A DNA stretch of 64,000 nucleotides from Perognathus longimembris pacificus (GCF_023159225.1 NC_063177.1:15338673-15402672); one strand, 5' to 3'. Numbered from the stretch's first letter, positions 1-11,005 are shown. Notes: a model not told the origin generated them from the sequence alone. A program made the numbers and translations.

Positions 1-106
1 GTAGGTAGCTTTTGTATAATAAAGGTAACATAAATTGTTGCAGAACATCTAAAAGATCATGTCTCATACAAATGCATTAATATATAAATGAGTTTCTAAG
101 AGACCA

Positions 107-124
107 TATTATTTTTTCTTAAAG
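107..124 (+). other. Probable splice acceptor before OR coding exon
   Basis: A pyrimidine-rich run ends in TTAAAG, with AG at 123-124, 16 bases before the ATG. The same layout occurs before the second intact receptor (AG at 40903-40904) and, on the minus strand, before the pseudogene (AG at 11982-11981). OR genes normally have one coding exon preceded by non-coding 5' exons, so this is read as the 3' splice site of the last intron. The upstream exon and promoter lie outside the window or are not recognisable. Confidence 0.6.
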
Positions 125-140
125 GTCCTGGAGACAGAGC

Positions 141-1085
141 ATGTCAGGAAAGAACCAAACTATCATCTCAGAGTTCCTCCTCCTGGGCCTGCCCATCCAG
201 CCAGAGCACCATAACCTGATCTATGTCCTGTTCCTGACTATGTACCTCACCACTGTCCTAGGAAACTTCCTCATCATTGTCCTCATTAGACTGGACTCAC
301 ACCTCCATACCCCCATGTATTCTTTTCTCAGTAACTTATCCTTCTCTGACCTCTGCTTTTCCTCTGTAACAATGCCTAAATTGCTACAGAACATGAAGAG
401 CCAAGTCCCAGCCATCCCCTTCGCAGGCTGCCTGACACAGATGTATTTCTTTCTGTTTTTTGCAGACCTTGAGAGCTTCCTCCTTGTGGCCATGGCCTAT
501 GACCGCTATGTGGCCATCTGCTTCCCCCTGCACTACATCAGCATCATGAGCCCCAAGCTTTGTGTGGGTTTGGTGGTGCTGTCCTGGGTGCTGACCACAT
601 TCCATGCCATGCTGCACACCCTGCTCATGGCCAGACTGTCGTTCTGTGAGGACAATGTGATCCCTCACTTTTTCTGTGACATGGCTGCTCTGCTGAAGCT
701 GGCCTGCTCTGACACTCATGTTAATGAATTGGTGATCTTTATCATGGGAGGCATCATTCTTGTGATCCCATTTGTACTCATTACTGTTTCCTATGCCAGA
801 ATTGTGTCCTCTATTCTCAGGGTCCCTTCTGTTCGCGGCATCCGTAAAGCCTTCTCAACTTGTGGTTCTCATCTGGTGGTGGTGTCCCTGTTCTATGGGA
901 CAGTCATTGGTCTCTACTTATGTCCATCAGGGGGTAACTCTATTGTGAAGGAGACTGTCATGGCGATGATGTACACTGTGGTGACCCCCATGCTGAACCC
1001 CTTCATCTACAGCCTGAGGAACAGAGACATGAAGGGAGCCCTGGGAAGGGTCTTTTGTAAGAAGAGAATTTCTTTCTTCATATGA
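141..1085 (+). CDS. OR1E-like: Olfactory receptor, OR1E-type, intact (copy A)
   Basis: This is a class A seven-transmembrane odorant receptor, expected in the cilia membrane of olfactory neurons and signalling through G-olf. The 314-residue single-exon frame is the normal family length. Visible landmarks are an N-glycosylation site NQT at residues 5-7, GN in TM1 (41-42), LHTPMY (55-60), Cys97 and Cys179 for the conserved disulfide, [10 protein letters not shown] (118-127), SY in TM5 (217-218), [10 protein letters not shown] in TM6 (236-245) and [12 protein letters not shown] in TM7 (283-294). The start follows a shared splice acceptor, and no other in-frame ATG fits the family N terminus. Sequence recall places it with the OR1E subfamily (human 17p13 cluster; mouse Or1e genes), and the individual orthologue is not assigned. 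It differs from the receptor at 40921-41865 at 12 residues. No inactivating change is seen. Confidence 0.96.
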   Translation: MSGKNQTIISEFLLLGLPIQPEHHNLIYVLFLTMYLTTVLGNFLIIVLIRLDSHLHTPMYSFLSNLSFSDLCFSSVTMPKLLQNMKSQVPAIPFAGCLTQMYFFLFFADLESFLLVAMAYDRYVAICFPLHYISIMSPKLCVGLVVLSWVLTTFHAMLHTLLMARLSFCEDNVIPHFFCDMAALLKLACSDTHVNELVIFIMGGIILVIPFVLITVSYARIVSSILRVPSVRGIRKAFSTCGSHLVVVSLFYGTVIGLYLCPSGGNSIVKETVMAMMYTVVTPMLNPFIYSLRNRDMKGALGRVFCKKRISFFI

Positions 1086-1186
1086 TTGTAATACTTGGGA
1101 TTTTTTAAATCATTTTTTCCAATAGCGGTATTAATAGTTGAATGATATTCCACACTTCCTTCTGCTCACTACCAAACATTCTATTC

Positions 1187-1212
1187 AATAAAAACACATA
1201 ACTATCAATAAA
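1187..1212 (+). terminator. Candidate polyadenylation signals of OR copy A
   Basis: Two AATAAA hexamers (1187-1192 and 1207-1212) lie 100-130 bases after the stop codon. Both are preserved after the second receptor, at 41967-41972 and 41987-41992. OR transcripts often use a signal this close, but use here is inferred. Confidence 0.45.
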
Positions 1213-1631
1213 TGAGAAGGTTGTCATAAGGATATCTATTTGATATCAAAGAGGTTCTAGTAACCATTTAGGTCACTTTAACTATTAATTCCACTAATTA
1301 TGGAAGTCATACCATAAAATAATATTTTAATTACTGGCACATTTTAACTATGCAATGGGCAGTCACTGTAAACTTTTTAACTGAAGTTTTGGTCCCTATG
1401 TTTTTCATCACTAATTTATCACAGGTTATTTTTATTTTCTGTATGAGACTGGGACTCAAACGTGGTATCTGATGCTTTTGCTCTACCACCTGAGCCTTGC
1501 TTCCAAACTCCTCATGTTTTTCTTAACACATCAACTTTCTCCTATTCTTGTGACTGTGTACTTCCATATTAATTCTGAGTAAGAGTTAAATATTGTGGTG
1601 CTTTGCTCACCCTTCTAACTTTTCTTTTGTA

Positions 1632-2045
1632 AAAGATTTTCATTTAATTTTATCACAAAGGTGTTACAGTTATATAAGTCAGGCAAAAAGTACATTCCTT
1701 TTCAGAGAAGGTCACCTCTCACTCTGTTTTTCCTTCCTGTCCCAACCTCAAGTTGTATAGTTCATTTTCAACAGAGTGTCTAGTGAGTACCACTGGTGCA
1801 TTTGTTAACTCTTTGTCCTTCCATTTTTGTGCCCCAGCTTGCTCTCCGAAAAACAGATAAATGCACGAACAAGCCAAAAAAAAAAAAAAAAGAGAGAGAA
1901 AGAAAGAAAAGAAAACAAAAATAGAAGCAAAGAAAAAACCTCATTCCCATTTCCCGGAGTTAATTTCTAAAAATATTATTTTATTTGATCAGATACACGT
2001 AGGCATTGTGCTTTTGTGTTCCTCTCCTAAGTTGCAGAAAACATG
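1632..2045 (-). mobile_element. L1 3' UTR fragment
   Basis: Read on the plus strand, this starts with the tail-like TTTAATTTTATCACAAAGG and the GGTTACAGTTACATA-type motif. Related stretches recur at 8600, 25140, 30230, 33540, 37665, 42430, 56040 and 62265. It is a 5'-truncated minus-strand L1 tail from one host family. It predates the duplication, since 42430-42800 carries it too. An A-rich, GAAA-expanded tract sits at 1876-1945. Confidence 0.75.
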
Positions 2046-2878
2046 TTATAATAAATTTTGTCTGATGTGATGAGGTTTGATGATTACCTCTAGCTATTGG
2101 ACAATTTGTCTCAGTTTAATAAATTCATCTCAGCATTCCTGACTGCCCATACACTTGCTTGCCTTCTCTTTATCTTTCAAAATGATTGTAAGGTCTTTCG
2201 CATTCTCTTGCTAATTTAAATAGCCTTTTGAATATATTTATAAAAATCATTACTGACCTTTCAGAGTTAGTGTTCACATGATTATAATTCTTAGCCTCTA
2301 TTACAACTCCTTTGTTTCATACAAGTTGTCTTTTTCTTTTACCTGATTTAAATTTATAAATGAAGGTTACACATTGTTATACTGTAGTAACTTTGCTTGT
2401 ATTTACCTGGGAGCTGAGTCATTGGAGCCTTAAAAGCTGTTTCCATAAATGCAAGAAGCAAGTCTGCCTATCTCACTGTTCAACAATCTTTTACTTCCTT
2501 AGTTTTTTCACATTTGTTGGTAGAATTTGTGTTCATTATCATATTGTACATTGATGATTATTACAAAAAGGAAATGATCTTGTTTTGATGTTGAAGTTTG
2601 GAAGGTGTGCCAACATTTCAGTGTGTGTTGAATACTGAACTAGTTTAATATCTCAGACTATTTGTATAGTTTCTTCTCATTTTCCCCAATCTCAGAAATA
2701 GATTAGCCATTTATTGCTCACCCTGACCTGCATATGTATCATTGTCTAAGTTGCAATCCTCAGTCCATTTGTATTCTTGCTCCCTCCAAGTGATGGCACC
2801 TCATGATCTCATTCTTTCCTAATGTAATGTAATGCCAACTACATCTCTGGAGTCCGGATCTTCTCCACATTTACTTTG

Positions 2879-3222
2879 GGATGTTCCGTTGCTTAACATC
2901 CTTGTAACATCACAGTGATGCCGCATGATGTGAATCGAGTTTGTGTCCAGAAATGCTGAATCAAGGAATGAAAGGTCTCAGACGACACAGACAACGTGGG
3001 TGAGAAGTAGGCAGAGAGTCTTATTGGAAGATCTTGATATGATTCCGGAGGGACTCGGAACTGCAGCGATGGCTTTGGCTAGGGTGGGGTACAGTGTTTT
3101 ATCCACAAGTTTCACAAGCATTCCTCTAATTGGTGGTGTGGGGTTGAGGCACCCAGGGCTTTGTACCACGACTTCACTTCCTAATTCTTTTGTCCTTGCA
3201 CCAAATTTTCACCTCCTTGTGC
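2879..3222 (+). other. Partial copy of the CCAAT-rich island found at 47930-48960
   Basis: This matches the reverse complement of about 47930-48243 and contains a 118-codon open frame shared with the other copy. The frame runs into a SINE, and I recognise no protein family. It is most likely promoter-like or old repeat DNA rather than a coding exon. Only the inner part of the island is present in this copy. Confidence 0.5.
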
Positions 3223-3425
3223 CTTTTTTTTCTTGCCAGTCCTGGGACTTGAACTCAGGGCCTGAGCACTGTCACTGGCTTCTTTTTACTAGAGGCTAGC
3301 ACTCTGTCACTTGAGCCACAGCATCACTCTGGCCATTTTCTATATATGTGGTGTTGAGGAATTGAACCTAGGGCTTCATGCATATGAGGCAAGCACTCTG
3401 GCCACCAGGCCATATTCTCAGCTCC
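3223..3425 (-). mobile_element. IDL-Geo type SINE
   Basis: On the minus strand the order is an ID-like tRNA half (GAGCTGAGAATATGG... with a B-box), then the Geo half (GTGGCTCAAGTG... GAGTTCAAG) and an A-rich tail, seen as T-run 3224-3231. The element is shared by both duplication copies (47680-47905), so it predates the duplication. Confidence 0.85.
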
Positions 3426-3792
3426 CCTTTTGTTCTTGCTCATCATGGCTTTCCACTTTTTTGCTCCTTTAGGTCCCTGCGTCCATTTCATTGATCTGCA
3501 GTTTGGAGGATAATAGCTTAACCTGACACCAGTAAGTTGTACAAGCCCTCAATCCCTGTCTGCCTGTTTCCCCCTGACTCTCATTAATAGATCAGTGTAC
3601 CACTCTGGTTTCCTCCCTGTAGCCATTGATGTCCATATCCATACCTTTTCTTGGTTGAAATTTCCATCTGTATGTTTATGACTTCTATATTGCCCTGTGT
3701 TTCTCTATTTTGTCCTCTGCACATTGGTAAGAAACCACTTCATGGAACCTTGATGATCTTCTTTCTGCCATGAAGTCTTTAACAAATATTTA

Positions 3793-3887
3793 GGGGCTAA
3801 GGTGTAGCCCCTCGTCAAATGGTAGAGTACTTGACAAGAATGTGCAAATCTGTGGGTTTATTCCCCAGCATGGTAGAAGAAAAAAGG
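3793..3887 (+). mobile_element. ID-like tRNA-derived SINE fragment
   Basis: GGGGCTAAGGTGTAGCCC followed by an A-box/B-box-like order and a short A-rich tail resembles the ID family alone, without a Geo half. It is diverged. The inverted copy is at 47203-47296. Confidence 0.55.
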
Positions 3888-4262
3888 ATTCAATATAAAT
3901 CACACTACTCTCCAACATAACCTCTTCCCTAAACACTGTTTAATCCCCTGCATAGTATTTATCATGACCTGACATTACAATATGCATTTAATTTTACTTT
4001 ATAGTATATTTAAGGTATACTTAAGTATATAAGTAAGGTGCATTTAAGTTGCTGTTTAGACAAGTATATTTCTTACCTGTGTAAGTTTTCAGGGAAAAAA
4101 AAGCAAATTTATAAGTGAAGTTGCATTAACTAAAATGTCTCTGCACAGAAAAGGAAACAATTCCAAGAATGAAGCAAGAGCTCATAGAATGGAGGAGCAT
4201 CTTTGCCACTCATTCATCTGACATAGGTATAATATCCAGAATGTATAAAGAGCTAAATAAAT

Positions 4263-4490
4263 GGGGCCAGGTACAAGTGGCTCACACCTATAATCCTAAC
4301 TACTCATGAGGCTGAGATCTTAGTTCAAAGCCAGCCTGGGCAGAAAAGTTTATAAGTCTCTTATCTCCGATTACCCGCCAGAAAGCCAAAGGTTAAGCTG
4401 TGGTGTAGAGCACTAACCTTCCTCACAAAAGCTCAGGAACAGTGCCTGGGCACTGAGTTCAAGCCCCAGGACTAGCACAAAAGAAAAAAA
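4263..4490 (+). mobile_element. Chimeric SINE: 7SL (B1/Alu-like) left half plus Geo-like right half
   Basis: The left half reads GGCCAGGTACAAGTGGCTCA, then CCTATAATCCTAACTACTC and GAGGCTGAG, which is clear 7SL-derived Alu/B1 wording. The right half has GTGTAGAGCACTA and GAGTTCAAGCCCCAGGACTA before an A-rich tail, as in the Geo module. The same composite recurs at 44026, 46556, 52289, 59019, 28858 and 32619. Confidence 0.8.
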
Positions 4491-5449
4491 GTTAGGGAAA
4501 TTAAGTAATTCAATGATTAAATGGGGATAGTTGAATGGAAGTGGAATGCAGAGAGGAAAGTATCTTCAGCTCCAAAGAGTACTGAAAATGTTACATAAGA
4601 ATACATATACTTACATGTATATTTGAAGGTAACATAATGAAACACACTGAAGTCACTGAACTACATCTCCAACCCAAAGAAGAGTTTCTGGCCTAAGTAC
4701 TGGACTTTAGAAACAGAAAATAATGTTACAACCCAAAGACAACTGCAAAATAAAATCTGGAGGGGAGACCAACTCTCCTCCTTAATAACTAAGAAATTCT
4801 GACTTTTTTTTCTCTATTATACTGTTTCTTTTAAATTTTCTTTCCTAACTGCTTTGTCTCTCTGCAGTTGATATCTATTCTCTCATTATTTTTGCCTTTT
4901 TCCACATTCCATTACATTCCATTACATCATTATTGCTACCTATACCTCTAATGATATTTATACTCCTGGTTTACCCTGTAAGTGTCCTAGTTACTTCTCA
5001 ATTTTATTAGTGTGCGTGTGGATATTTATCATAGTCTTTTTACTGCTTTTAAATATATCTTTTGTGCATCAGAGTTAGTGCCTCATTTGTTCTCCCCACC
5101 ATCCCCACATTCAGGGGAATTCCTGAAAGGTTTTCCATGTGCTAACACAAGGGAGCACAAGTGAGGGATCTGGGCAGCAAGAAGGAAATTTCCTGGCCTG
5201 TAGACTAAAAAAGCAATAGCTTCTAGTACACAAAGAAGGGAAGCTTCTAAGTTGGAAACAACACAGAAAGGGACAACTTATTCTTGATCACCCAGCCTCA
5301 TAACACACTAACCCATACACAAAGAAATACAAGAGCCTCCAGGTAATTCTCCTCTAGAAGAAAAATACTGGGGAACTAACTCAGGATCCCTAAGCAGAGA
5401 GGGATCAGGTATATTTGGGTTACTGAGTGATCCACAAGAGAGAAACTAC

Positions 5450-5919
5450 TCCGCCGAGCCAGCCAGCAGTGAAAAGGGAATCCTGAATGAGGGGGGCGAG
5501 GATTAAAGGAAAGGAAAAATACAAGACAAGAGAAAAAAGACAAGAGGCAAAGATGGGGTACGGGAGTCTGCATCTCGAGATTGTAACTCAAGACTGCAGC
5601 CTGGTTTATTCTTAACTTCCAGGATAAATGCAGTTTGAAAACCAGGAAACAGCATAGGCTTAAAATTCCAGAACACAAAAAGGCTTGAAGTTAGCAATAC
5701 CTGACATAGCTAAGACAGGGTGAGGTTGGTTAACATAAGAATGGACTCCAGAGCAATACCTGATGGTAGTTAAGACAGGATGAGTTTGGTTAACATAAGA
5801 ACGGACTCATGGCAGACATAGTAAAGCATTTCCGATTTCCATTAAGCCATGTCCTTGGACGTCCTTGAAAACACAGCCAGAGGTCAGGAAGAATTTAGCT
5901 GCAAGTTTGGCTCCCGACA
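5450..5919 (-). mobile_element. Solo LTR, class II ERV type, present only in copy A
   Basis: This 470-base insertion is flanked by the 6-bp duplication AACTAC (5444-5449 and 5920-5925), and copy B keeps a single AACTAC. On the minus strand it begins TGTCGGGAGCC and ends GGCTCGGCGGA, an imperfect terminal repeat. The length, TG start and 6-bp duplication fit an IAP-like class II LTR. A roughly 60-base tandem duplication (about 5693-5752 and 5753-5812) would lie in U3. A minus-strand AATAAA lies near 5605-5612. The 3' end reads GGA rather than the usual CA. Confidence 0.82.
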
Positions 5920-6064
5920 AACTACATTGCATGACTCCAAATAAATGGTCCTGCCCTATCAATGAAAACACTTCAAATTAAATACTACAAGCATTTAAAA
6001 CTTCCAACCAATGTAATAGCCACAGATGCAGCAATCCAATATTTTGAAAAGCAAGAATTATCAA

Positions 6065-6652
6065 TATGACTGCTATGTGGCCATTTGCTTCTCACTGTAT
6101 GACACCAGCATCATAAGGCTCAAATTGTATTCAGGGACAGGTAGGGGGAAGGGGAGAGATGGAGTAGTATGGTGCTGTCCTAGGTGCTAACCATCTTCTA
6201 TGCCAGTACTAGTGGTGCACATACTCATGGCCACATCATCTTTTCTATGAACACAACAGAATCCCCCAATTCTGTAAGGCTGGTTTGCTCACAGTCATGT
6301 CAGTGAGTTGACTTTGAGATGTTTCTGGTGGGCAGGCTTGCTGAAGTCATCCCATTCCTATGTAAGAATTGTCTCCTCCATCTTCAAGGTCCCTCAGGAT
6401 ACCTACAAAGTCTTAACCTGTGGCCCTGCTCTGTCTCTGTTGGTGTCCATGGTGTCAGTATTCTATGGATCAGTTATTGATCTCTAATGTTCATCAGCTA
6501 ATAATTCTACAGTGAAGGAAACTGTCGTGGTGATGATGCCCAAGGTAGTGACTCCCATGCTGAACCCCTTCATCTACAGCCTGAGGAACAGAGACATGAA
6601 AGGGGCCCTGCAAAAAATCAATTCTAACAGTAAAATATCCTTCTGTTTATGA
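6065..6652 (+). pseudogene. OR pseudogene, 5'-truncated (copy A)
   Basis: Recognisable sequence begins at the TM3 motif (YDCYVAIC-like) and runs to a natural stop. Everything encoding the N terminus through TM3 is missing. TM7 is clear ([19 protein letters not shown]). The reading frame is broken by indels and by an in-frame TAA after DL near 6484-6486, where the other copy has a sense codon. The truncation is shared with 44867-45460, so the gene was dead before the duplication. The parent is an OR1-type receptor close to the intact genes here. Confidence 0.92.
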
Positions 6653-6673
6653 TGGTAATACTTGATATTTTTG

Positions 6674-8137
6674 AGTCCTAATTTGATTTTAACTTTTAGC
6701 TTTTCAGGGAATTGGCACATTTTTCCAGGGCAGCTGTACCAGTTCATATTCCCACTAGCAATCTGTGAGACTTATAATTTATCTACATTGCCACCAACAT
6801 TTACATTTCACTTTCAAAACCAAGAATTAGACTTGTGGATGACTATTGTGAAATGTGTTCCTTGAAAATAGTAATATCTTGAGAGGATGACTGATGATAT
6901 TGAATATCACATGTTTGTTCACTGCTTCTACATGTACCTTGGGAAAGTATTTGATAAATTCTATTGTCCATTATTTGGGAAGTACTGGGTTTGAACTCAG
7001 GAGCTTGAACCTGAAAAGCAAGCACTCTATCATTCCAACTATGTTGGCAGAGCCAACAGTGAAAATGATATAATTTTGGAAGAGTATATTACATAGTAAC
7101 AGTAATAAACCCAATCATTAATTAAAAGGTTAAGCAATGACCATGAATTTAAATGATTTTAAATTGCATCAAAACATCTCTTCTATACATCACTGGGCCC
7201 ACGTGTCTCTACCTCCCAGGGACATCAAGTTGGATAGAACTAATGAAAAGCTAATAATTACCCAGGACTTCTCTAGGACCAATTCTGTCTTAATCCTGTG
7301 GTGATTGATTACAGTCACTGATCGATGGAGAACAGCTCAGAGACATGTTTACTCATTGTCTCTTTAGGGAAATGGACTGGAGACTTCTCAGGGTAGAGAT
7401 TGCATCCTAGGAGGTGAAGAAGCATCACTGAAAAAAATCATGAAATGAACAGGGACAGACTATGAATGCTCTCATAGATCTAATGAGAGTAAAAGTTTAG
7501 GCTTTTTCTTGCAGACAATAGGAAGCAATCTGTGGTTTTCAAGCAAACAATGAAAGAGCCATGCTTTGGCTTCAAGGATGGCATATCTTTCACTACAACC
7601 CACTTTTAACAGTTACAAAGGGAAGAGAGAAATGCATTTAAGAAGGACCAGACTTGCACGACTTAACCATATATATAGCTGAGAGAAATATAGAATAAGA
7701 AGATAGCATAAGAGAAAAGCACTTCCATATTATTTTTTTTATTGAAAAAGTATCCTGTTTTTTTTTTTTACCTCATTCAGTTGCTTTGAATTCTTTTTCT
7801 CTCTAGAATGTCTTAATATCACCCAAACACACTTCTACTTCTCCATGCATTTCATATAACTTCTGAATTCTAAGGTGTTTGTTTTCTTGTGCCTGATCAT
7901 GTCACAATATATGGCACTTACGATTCAGTTTCACACTACCTCATTTCATATTTATCTTCTTCTTGGCTTCATCATTTGCATCAGACCTTTACGTAGTGGC
8001 TTATTTGAAATTTTCTTCTAGGGATCTGTGTACTCATTTGTATTGCATCTATTGAGTTATTTCAATTTTTTATTAACATTTGTTGGTGGCCTTCAAAATA
8101 TGAGTGTCTAAAGAATTCTCCAAGATTTTAAGAAAGC
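6674..8137 (+). other. Duplication block A3, direct copy of 54109-55623
   Basis: This matches copy B with scattered differences. The first 120 bases are the 3' part of an old minus-strand L1 (CAGGGAATTGGCAC, CTGTACCAGTTCATATTCCC). 6976-7055 holds a diverged tRNA-like SINE remnant (minus). 7180-7560 resembles flanks at 25900-26100 and 51960-52270. Homology to B ends at ATTCTCCAAGATTTTA (8122-8137). No gene is seen. Confidence 0.85.
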
Positions 8138-8219
8138 ATCAGATACCAAGTTTGAGTCTGTCTCAGACCAAAAAGGAAAGAAATATTAGAAAAATAAATC
8201 TAGTCCTGTACTACTACAG

Positions 8220-8555
8220 TACAAAACATAAAATAGTTTTTATTTAAATATAAGAACTGAATTGTAAACTAGGAAACTTCTAGAAAAAATCCTAGGGAAA
8301 ATACATCAAAACATTTCAAGGAGACAAAAGTTTTTTTTGTACAAGACACCCCCCCCCCCAAAAAAAACCAAACCACAGGAAAACATTATGAAACAAATGG
8401 GATTATTTCAACCCAAAAGGCTTCTACACAGCAAAGGAAGCAATGAACATTCACTGGGGCAGACAAGAGGGCAAATGACATCAGAAGGAAGCTCTAGGCT
8501 CCACATGGAGGTGCTGAGGAGTCAGTGGCACACAAGAGCACAAAACAAATGAGTG
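8220..8555 (+). mobile_element. Old L1 ORF2 fragment
   Basis: The translation around 8337-8552 contains KQMGLFQPKRLLHSKGSN, the conserved L1 ORF2 stretch. Flanking frames are degraded, and a 10-C run sits at 8350-8359. Confidence 0.6.
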
Positions 8556-8599
8556 TGTATGTCATTACCTTTTTTTTTCCAAATCCCTATTTCCACTGT

Positions 8600-8860
8600 T
8601 TTTTCTCCTTTTTAATTTATTTTTTATTGTAAAGGTGATGTGCAGAGGGGTTACAGTTACATATGAAAGGAAATGAGTACAATTCTTGTTGAACCTTGTT
8701 ACCTCCCTTAGTTTTTTCTTGCTTTCTCTGCCCCGACTCCCCTCCTGTCCCCAAGTTGTAAAGTTCATTTCCAACATTATGTCTTGTGAGTATTGCTGTT
8801 GCATTGCATCACCCTTTGTCCTTTGTCTCACCATTTCTGTGATTCCCCTTCCCATCTTCA
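8600..8860 (-). mobile_element. L1 3' UTR fragment
   Basis: This carries the same tail motif as the other host L1 remnants (TTATTGTAAAGGTGATGTGC, then GGGGTTACAGTTACATATG), ending near the CACCATTTCTGTGATTCCCC motif. It is 5' truncated. Confidence 0.75.
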
Positions 8861-8870
8861 AGGTTCCCTT

Positions 8871-9700
8871 GAAGCTCCCAGGCCTCAGGTGGTCAATCTA
8901 CATAACTTATCATAATAAAGGGGAGCTTCCCTGAATAGGGTGGGGGAGGGCTTAGTGGAGATGGAGTTGGCTTCTGCTCTAATCTGAGCTGGAGTCAACC
9001 TGAAGTCCCTCCACAGTTAATGATGGCACTGGCCAGATCTGACCTCCCTATTATCACAACAAAGTATGAGAAATAATTAAAGGTATATTTACACATATTT
9101 TAGTCAAAGTACCAATTGAAAGACAGACATCATTTAAAGATTTTTTTTTCTATCTTCTAGCTTATTTTCCCAGTTTTAAGGATATGAATTATGTGGCCTC
9201 TAGCTATTAATGCAATCTAGGAAAAATCAAATTGTACAAATGACTCTGATAAAGAGAAAAACTTGTTTAGTATCTGGACAGGTTAGAAGAGACAATGCAA
9301 AAAATTGATACTAAAGAAGTAGGGAAGGGTAAAGATCAAATGGCGTGAAACTTTGTTCAGATAGAACATATAGAAAGGAGACACTAGAAGACTGTGAGGT
9401 TGCAATGTTTGGGTGTCACTGAGTATTACTGTAAGAACACGGAGCACTATTTTTAAAATGATAGCCCATACTCAAAGCACAATTTTGGATAAATGACAAA
9501 ATCTTGGGACAACTTAATTTAAGGAATGAAGATCACATAAAATAGTAGTTCTTATGCTATACTTTTCCAAGATCACCTGGGTAAAATGAAGTACAAGGGA
9601 TAATCAGATAACTGAGTAACTCAGACCATGGTTCCTAGTTTTACTACCCCCAAAGCCTCCTTTCTGTTATGTATTGGATAATTAGTAGCATGGGTCTGTC
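8871..9700. other. No feature recognised
   Basis: AT-rich, apparently low-copy DNA with no open frame of note. It may include very old repeats that I cannot name. Confidence 0.5.
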
Positions 9701-10229
9701 TGTTTATCTATCACTTCAAATGTTTGTATAAGAGTGTTACAATTTAACACACCTAGTTATATGTAGGGTGCATCTTGATTAAACTCACTTCTTCCATCAT
9801 TTTCCCTCCCACTTCCACCTATACATTCCACCATTTGCCAATAAAGTTTCCTTTTCCATAAATGCACTGACTTTTATGATTACATTTATTCCCCCTTTTT
9901 CCATCTATCTGCTTATTTAACACCAGCCCATCACCCCATTGAAAACATATTTTAGCTTCATAATAGCCATTTTGTTAGGTTGTTGATTATTCAGAGGGTC
10001 TATGCTATTGGGATTCTTCCCTGTATATACTACATGTTTGTCATCATATATATGTATATATATATGTGTTTACCTAGAAGATGTTATTTTGGATCTGTTA
10101 TCCATATATAAGAGAAAACCTTCCCTCTTTGTCTTTCTAGGCCTGGCTTCCTTCACTATGACCTTCCCCAGATATATCAATGCCCCTGCAAATGACGTAA
10201 TTCTTCTTGAGAGATCAGTAAAATGTTAT

Positions 10230-10230
<1 letters not shown>

Positions 10231-10263
<33 letters not shown>

Positions 10264-10269
10264 AGTGTG
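10231..10269. repeat. (TG)n microsatellite
   Basis: A TG run with a few interruptions abuts the left end of the solo LTR. Its expansion or contraction probably obscured the LTR's target duplication. Confidence 0.9.
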
Positions 10270-10842
10270 TGCTGGGCTTCGCTCTGCCCCCCCATCCACG
10301 TGGGGGGTCCTGAGCTTCTCTGTCTCTCCCATGTGGTCCTCTCTCGCTCTCTCACGTCCCCAGGCCAGTAGGGATTAATCGCGGGAGCTGAGACCGCAGG
10401 TAGCCTCAGTTCGCGTGTGGTCGCAGGACCCTGCCACCTTCCCATCCCAAGAAAGACACGGGGCACGTGGGAGTCCCGGAGAAAGCCTCAGGGGCATTCT
10501 GGTTTAATAAAGGGAGGGGCCAACAATTTATACCCCCAAAGGCGGGCACAGGAGAGGGGCTACTGGATCTTAACGATTGGCTAAAAAGACTGTCCATCTG
10601 GTGTTGTCACGGTACTTCCTCTATGGGCGGAGACCACAGCCCCCAAGGACCGGGTTTCTGGGGTCCCTGCCATTACACACGTGGCCAGCCGAGAGGCGGG
10701 AGCTGCTTTGCTTCTCTTTCGGTTGAAGCCTGAAGGTGGGAGGGGCTCCCTTCCACACTGCCCCAGGGCTGGGGGAAGGGCAGAGTCTCTAAGGGAACCC
10801 TAGTTGCCCTTCCCCCCTTAAGGCCAAGCTGAATCCCCAACA
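10270..10842 (-). mobile_element. Solo LTR (class II ERV-like)
   Basis: On the minus strand the element starts TGTTGGGGATTCAGC and ends GAAGCCCAGCA, giving TG...CA ends with an inverted repeat. In the same orientation there is a CCAAT box (AGCCAATCG), then GGTATAAATTG as a TATA box, then a TTTATTAAA signal, in U3-R order. It is GC-rich and has no adjoining internal sequence, as expected after LTR-LTR recombination. A clean 6-bp target duplication is not visible. It is a different family from the LTR at 17087. Confidence 0.75.
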
Positions 10843-11005
10843 TATATGTATCTAATTTTGTTGGCCTGTTCATCCATTGTAAAGCATCTAGGCTACTATT
10901 AATAGTGCTGCATTATTCTGTATTAGCACAAGTTCCTTTGGTGAGGAAAAAGCTGGAATAATATTCCAATATCAATACAAACACATTATGTAAAAATCCA
11001 AAGTG

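Larger units (their letters stand above)
1..2868 (+). other. Duplication block A1 (OR plus flanks), direct copy of 40783-43610
   Basis: The flanks, coding exon and about 1.8 kb of downstream DNA align with 40783-43610 with scattered substitutions and small indels. Homology runs off the left edge of the window. It ends at 2868, where copy A reads into a short L1-derived stretch while copy B continues into unrelated DNA. Apart from the OR and the L1 remnant at 1632-2045, I see nothing functional in 1213-2868. Confidence 0.9.
2869..6673 (+). other. Duplication block A2, inverted relative to copy B (44862-48243)
   Basis: This block contains a low-copy stretch, three SINEs, a solo LTR and a truncated OR. 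The reverse complement of 44862-48243 matches it throughout, apart from the LTR at 5450-5919, which only this copy carries. Its left edge (2867-2881) is a 15-base match to an old L1 at 54068-54082, and its right edge (6673) joins the same L1 about 26 bases further on. Between named elements (3428-3792, 3888-4262, 4491-5443) no gene is seen. Confidence 0.85.
9700..10930 (-). mobile_element. Old L1 3' region, split by a solo LTR
   Basis: On the plus strand the stretch around 10110-10210 (GGCCTGGCTTCCTTCACTATG, then CCCCTGCAAATGACGTAATT) is the complement of an L1 3' region. It resumes after 10842 with TTCATCCATTGTAAAGC and AATAGTGCTGCATTATTC. The LTR at 10270-10842 therefore sits inside it. Confidence 0.6.

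Noticed and set aside
384..719. 111-codon minus-strand frame opposite the OR gene, and similar at 41164-41397
   Set aside because: Shadow of the conserved OR coding strand.
5376..5697. 100- and 64-codon frames inside the solo LTR
   Set aside because: Non-coding LTR sequence, with no similarity to a known protein.
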